DNA of 64,000 nucleotides, taken from NCBI GenBank assembly GCA_963556495.2, contig OY747712.1, positions 26,900,235-26,964,234 of the forward strand, given 5' to 3'. Below the pieces are notes generated by a model. The model saw only the letters and a program-made list of their open reading frames with translations, did no database searches and was not told the DNA's origin. The first letter of the stretch is position 1. Every line of letters begins with the position of its first letter. The DNA comes from Valencia hispanica (Eukaryota; Chordata; Actinopteri; Cyprinodontiformes; Valenciidae). Shown here piece after piece: positions 57,101-63,100 of this stretch. The position numbers and the translations under genes were made by a program.

Positions 57101-60100
57101 CAATTTATTACAGGATTAGTCACATTTTGGTAGGGCTGAAGTACTCAATCCATCATCTGAAAATGGAAAGAGCAATGATCTGTAAGATGTTCAAACCATT
57201 GCTGTATTGTTTTATAGCCTAATTCTGCTTTAAAATGTCCAGCGACTTCATTCCTGAAGTGTCTGCTGTGTTCCTTGGTCTTCATGATATTTCACCAATG
57301 TTCACTAACAATCCCTTGAGGCTTTCACAGAGCAGTCGGATCTAGACTATGTTTAGGTTACACACTGGTGGACTATACCGTATTTACCAACTGGGTGACT
57401 TCTGAAGGCAAATGTTTATTTATGAAAAATTTTGAAAACCATGTGTCACTTTCCATTTTACAATTGTACACTATTTTGTGTTGATCTATCAGTTAAAATA
57501 TAAACAAAATAAGCAGTTAATTCTGGTCGTACTATAACTAAATTTTGAAAAACAGATATAAGAATATGTTTACAAGGCACTGTGTGTACACTACCTCAAC
57601 AATACAACACACTGCATTTTCTATTTAGGCTGGACGATCGTGGCTCAGGAGGTAGGAGCTCTTCCTGTAACCGGAGGGTTACCGGTTCGAACCCCACGCT
57701 CTGTCCGTTTCCGTCATTGTGGTCCAAACACTTCACCCCCCTTGCCTACTGGTGGTGGTCAGAGGGCCCAGTGGTGCCAGTGTTCTGCAGCCTCACTTAT
57801 TAAGTCAGTGTGCTCAGAAGCTGTTGTCGCAACAATGTAGCTATCCACCATAAGTGTGTGAATGGGGTCCTCAGGACTAGATAAAGCGCTATACATGTAC
57901 AGGTCATTTATGCATATCGGAGTTGAAGACACATACTAACAGACTTATTTTTTAATGGTATAGAAGACATCAGCAACCACCACCAGAGAATCGGCCAACC
58001 TAATTCTGGAAAAACCATTAATGAAGTTAAAGGTGATAATATTGAGACAGTAAATACAAACTTAAAATCATCAATTTTTAGCATGATATATGTGGAGAGC
58101 AAAATCAGCCCAAGTGGGAGAAATTTGTCTTCCGAGCTCAAGAAGATGCGCAGAAGAGAGAGAGAGAGAGACGGAGAGAGAGAAGGGGTAATCTTCAGTG
58201 CCACTGGAGAGAAAAATCACAAATGGCTGCACGCCAAATCAACCCCTCCCTCTAAATGACTTCCATGGGAAGCAAACCTTAATCACAAGAATGACAGAAG
58301 GAGCCTCTAGCAAACTTCGTCTGAAAACATAATTACCAAAAAGCTTGACTCATAAACTGAAAAATGAATATCTTGGTGAGGTTGAATCTACAATATTAAA
58401 AAAAAGTATACACATACAAGTCAATCCATTTAGCCCCTGTTGAGAGATTCTTTTAGCCGTCTGTGACCTTTAAAGCACAATGCTTTCCCCACCACACGTT
58501 TATCCAGTCATTACTTTGTCAACTTTATTTCCCTTAAATGTACTCTGACAATGAAGTTTCTTTTCAGTCTTTATAGATTTAGGTTGGTTGAAATTGTGGC
58601 TGGGCAGTATAGCCTCAAATCTATATTGCGATATAATCTAAAGCATGTGCTGTTACGATATTTATTGCGATATATTCTTTTCTTCTGTTTTTATATGTCA
58701 AAACGACCGTTTATGAACATTCTCACATTCCAGATACATTGCAGCAGAACAACTTTTTTTTAAAGTATAGAATGCCATTTAAATAACTTTTTAATTTATG
58801 CAACAAATGTTCTCACAACATAAATAAAGATGAAGATATTTGAAATTAAATTAAAGCTAATGGTTATGAAAACAAAGATCAAAATTGTCTTCTTTCCTGT
58901 TTACTTATTTATAAATAAGTAAACAGGAAAATAAAGTTGCACATATTTGAATAATAAATGGTTCAAGTTCAACAGCTTTCTTTTCCATTAAATAGAAAAC
59001 AAAATTTTTTAAACTTGCCATGTCTAGTGTAAAGACGAACACTGAACATCTTTATTTATGCTCCTTGCGTACCTGGTACAAAGTATGCAGGCACAGCTTG
59101 ATGATGTCAAAATTTGCAATCGCGGTAGGCCGGTGTAGTCAAAATCTCTATCGCTGGCTAAATGTATATCATTTCTATACCTTATACCATTTATATCGCC
59201 CACTAGTTAAAATTATTTCAAACTTTCATCGTTTGACTATTAGACAGCAAATATGGAAAAGATGATTTTAGGATCTAGTCATGCTTTCCTATAGAACAAA
59301 ATGTTGAATGAACTTAAAGCTGCAGTCCGGAGAATATATGCATCAGTAACACACTAGGCCGCCAGGGACTCAAATCCTGCAGTGCCAGATGTGTCCCCCG
59401 CTTAAGCCAGTACATGTCCAGGCCCATCTGAAGTTTGCTAGAGAGCATTTGCATGATCCAGAAGAAGACTGGGAGAATGTCATATGGTCAGATGAAACCA
59501 AAATAGAACTTTTTGGTAAAAACTCTACTTGTCGTGTTTAGAGGAGAAAGAATGCTGAGTTGCATCCAAAGAACACCAAACCTACTGTGAAGCATGGGGG
59601 TGGAAACATCATGCTTTGGGGCTGTTTTTCTGCAAAGGGACCAGGACGACTGATCCGTGTAAAGGAAAGAATGAATGGGGCCATTTATCGTGAGATTTTG
59701 AGTGAATACCTCCTTCCATCAGCAAGGGCATTGAAGATGAAACGTGGCTTTCAGCATGACAATGATCCCAAACACACCGCCAGGGCAAAGAAGGAGTGGC
59801 TTCGTAAGAAGCACTTCAAGTGCTGGAGTGGCCTAGCCAGTCTTCAGACCTCAACCCCACAGAAAAGCTTTGAAGGGAGTTGAAAGTCGGTGTTCCTCAG
59901 TGACAGCCCCAAAACAAAACAAAACATTGCTCTAGTGGAGATCTGCATGGAGGAATGGGCCAAAATACCAGCTATAGTGTGTGAAAACCTTGTGAAGACT
60001 TACAGAAAATGTCTGACCTCTGTCATTTCCAGCAAAGGGTATATAACAAAGTAGAGAGATTAATTTTTGTTACTGACCAAATACTTGCAAATAAAGTCTT

Positions 60101-63100
60101 TAAAAATCAGACCATGTGATTTTCTGTATTTCTTTTCTCATTTTGTCTCTCATAGTTGAGGTATACCTATGATGAAAATTACAGGCCTCGCTCGTCTTTT
60201 TAAGTGGGCCAACTTGCACAATTGGTGGGTGACTAAATACTTTTTTTGCCCCACTGTATTACTATACTATGAGTAAGACTATATACTTAAATTTTTAAAA
60301 CTGAATTCAACTGTAAAAAAAATGTCACAGCATTCTAAACACTCAAACCTGTTTCATACTTTAACACATCCAGTTTTATTACTAGATCTAGTTGATCCAC
60401 TGGAACCAAGAAGGTAAAAACTGCCACCAACTACCAGTCATATTTAAATTTTTACTACAATGACTGTCATTAATAGTTACATTCAAATCCTTTTTTTTAT
60501 TTATTTTTTTATACTTTGCTTTAGAATGTCGATACAATATTGGGAAATAAAATTTTGCGATACATCAGTGTATTGATATTTTCTTACATCCCTACAAATC
60601 ATTATGATTTATGGCTTTTTAGAAAGTTCCCAGTATTAACGATTAAAGATTGTGTTTGCATCTGCAGAGTATGTTTTTCCACAGCCTGAGATGTCACTGT
60701 TGAATGAGGAATGTGTATGTTCTTAAATCCTCTAAAATGCAAACTGTTTGAAAATGTTTTGCACTTTTGCATTGTCCCAAGGACTGTTGTGAGCCATTAG
60801 CGAGCTTTTTCAGGGGTGCCATGCTGTGGTCAGACAAATTCTTGATTAAAAACTTCTGTTTTTGGAACTAAAAATACATTTAGCTTTATGCCAAGAATTA
60901 CTTCTCTGTGCAGCTTTTATTTAACATACAAGCCTCTAGAGTGCATCAACAGAGTTATCTGTGGCGTGGGACTATAAAATGCCCAGGTCTAGTCGAAGCA
61001 GTCAGTAGCAAGCTGAAATATTGTTTAAAAAACGATCTAAATTCTATCCCAAAAACTAGACAGATGTCCAATTAAATTCACCTTTCCATATTCCAGTTGT
61101 CTTTTTGAAATGCATTTTGTTCTTACTTAGAAAGGAAATGACTATGAACCTTTGCTGAATCTGTAGTTTATTGAAACACAAACCTCCCACATTTAACTGC
61201 GATTTTTTTCGGCTTTGGTGAATGTACAGTCAGTACAAGATGTAGGCGATGACATCACCTTTCCTTGCTTAGTTTTCAGGTATCATAAGGCATATCATTA
61301 CAGTCCATTATCAAAATACAATAAACTAAACTGGACAGTGGTTAATAGACAACCATACAGTATATTATGTAGCCTAAAACTTTTTCTTTGGTCTTTTTTA
61401 ATTATAGAGTGGCAACATATTAAATACTAAAAACTAGGCTTTGTACAAGTATTAGCCTTTGCCTGTTTATATAAAAAAAAACTCAAAATCACATGGTACA
61501 AACAATGCATGTACCCTGTTGTAGTATCAACCTGATAACGGTTCACAGAGGAAGAATGAACAATCATTATCGTAGTTCTTGACAATTAGTGTTATATAAA
61601 AATCTGAAAGGTTGTGTTGGTGTCCAAATAGGCCAGCCTTTTAATATAACCTTTGTGTTTAAGTTTTGCACACAGCTCACAAATCCTCCTCAGTTTTCAC
61701 CTGACGTAATCTACATGAATTTTAATTGCAAATCAACTCAATGCATATTTTGCTCCACAGGAAAAACTGTATACAATGTTGCAACAGCGTAGTTAGCTGT
61801 GGTAAAATCTTTACATAGCCTCCCACACAACATTCAGCTGTAATTATAAAGAACTACACTGGAAGCATCAGATTTCAGTGTTCAGACTGCCAGTTATTTC
61901 ACTGAAAAACACACAGGACTAGGGCTCAATCCTATATCGTGCACAAATCCCCCTCCCTCCCCACAGTCCCACCACAGGGAGAGAAAAAAAAGGTGAAAAT
62001 AATGCTGTGGTAAGTAGTCCCAGCCAGCACAGTGCTGCTTGGAAAACCAGACCAGGATCATGCTGCTGTGAATCGGACTGGTCAGCAGATGAAGCGTGGG
62101 CAAATCTAGTAATTTCCAACAACCAGGTTTACGAGAATATCCAACATCCTCCTTGTTACGTGTTCTACGTTTTAAAATGTGAAGACAGTTTCTAAACTAG
62201 CAGATAAATGGCTTTGAGACAAGACAATTCCTCTATTGCTCCACAGTTACAATGACCACTGGGGGTTAGATAATGGAAGGCTGGACAGATGTGAACATTG
62301 AGCTGAATCTACCTCCAACCAAAATGGCACCAAGGATCATTAAAAGCTAAATTGAAGCAAGTACATATTTGCTGAATGTAAATTTATTTTAAGATCATCA
62401 AGATCAAGCAACTTGACTCCGTTTAAAGTCTTCTTTCCACTGGGGCATTGACACATCATCTGCATGCTTGCAGATTAAGCAATCCATTGGGAACAGGGTA
62501 TTAAGATTGATTGAGAGGACAGACTTAGGAGTTAAGAAGCTAGCCGGCATCATTTTACAGAGCCGTCCTAGTCCACAGTGTGTGCTATGATATTTTGTGA
62601 GGCATAGCATCCTCATACTGCCTCGCGTAAAGCATTTACACAACGGGCATTACTGGAAATCAAGGAGCTAAAATTCTTCACAAAAAGTGGAACAACTCAG
62701 ACATTCACATTCTTGCTACTATGCAAATTATCAAATCACAACAAAGGCTTCACATTTCCTGTAGTAAACTGTATTTGCTTTCACAAACATACCCACTGTC
62801 TGTGAAAATGTGATGGCATGTTAAAGATCAGTGTGCATTTTTAATGCTTGTTCCACACCTACCTACATTTTACAGAAATTAACAATAATGAAAGCCAGAA
62901 ATCTTGATAACTTTATAGTCAGTTTATCTCATTACAATCATATGGAACATAATACGTATTATACAATATATATTTATTGTCAGATCAAGTCTAAAATTAG
63001 AGGCACTTTATATCTGTCACAAAAGGGTTTATCAAGATAGTGTTTTTTATTATTATGTCCAAGAACTAGTATTCTTAAAGGACTGAAAATTGCTCCGTGT

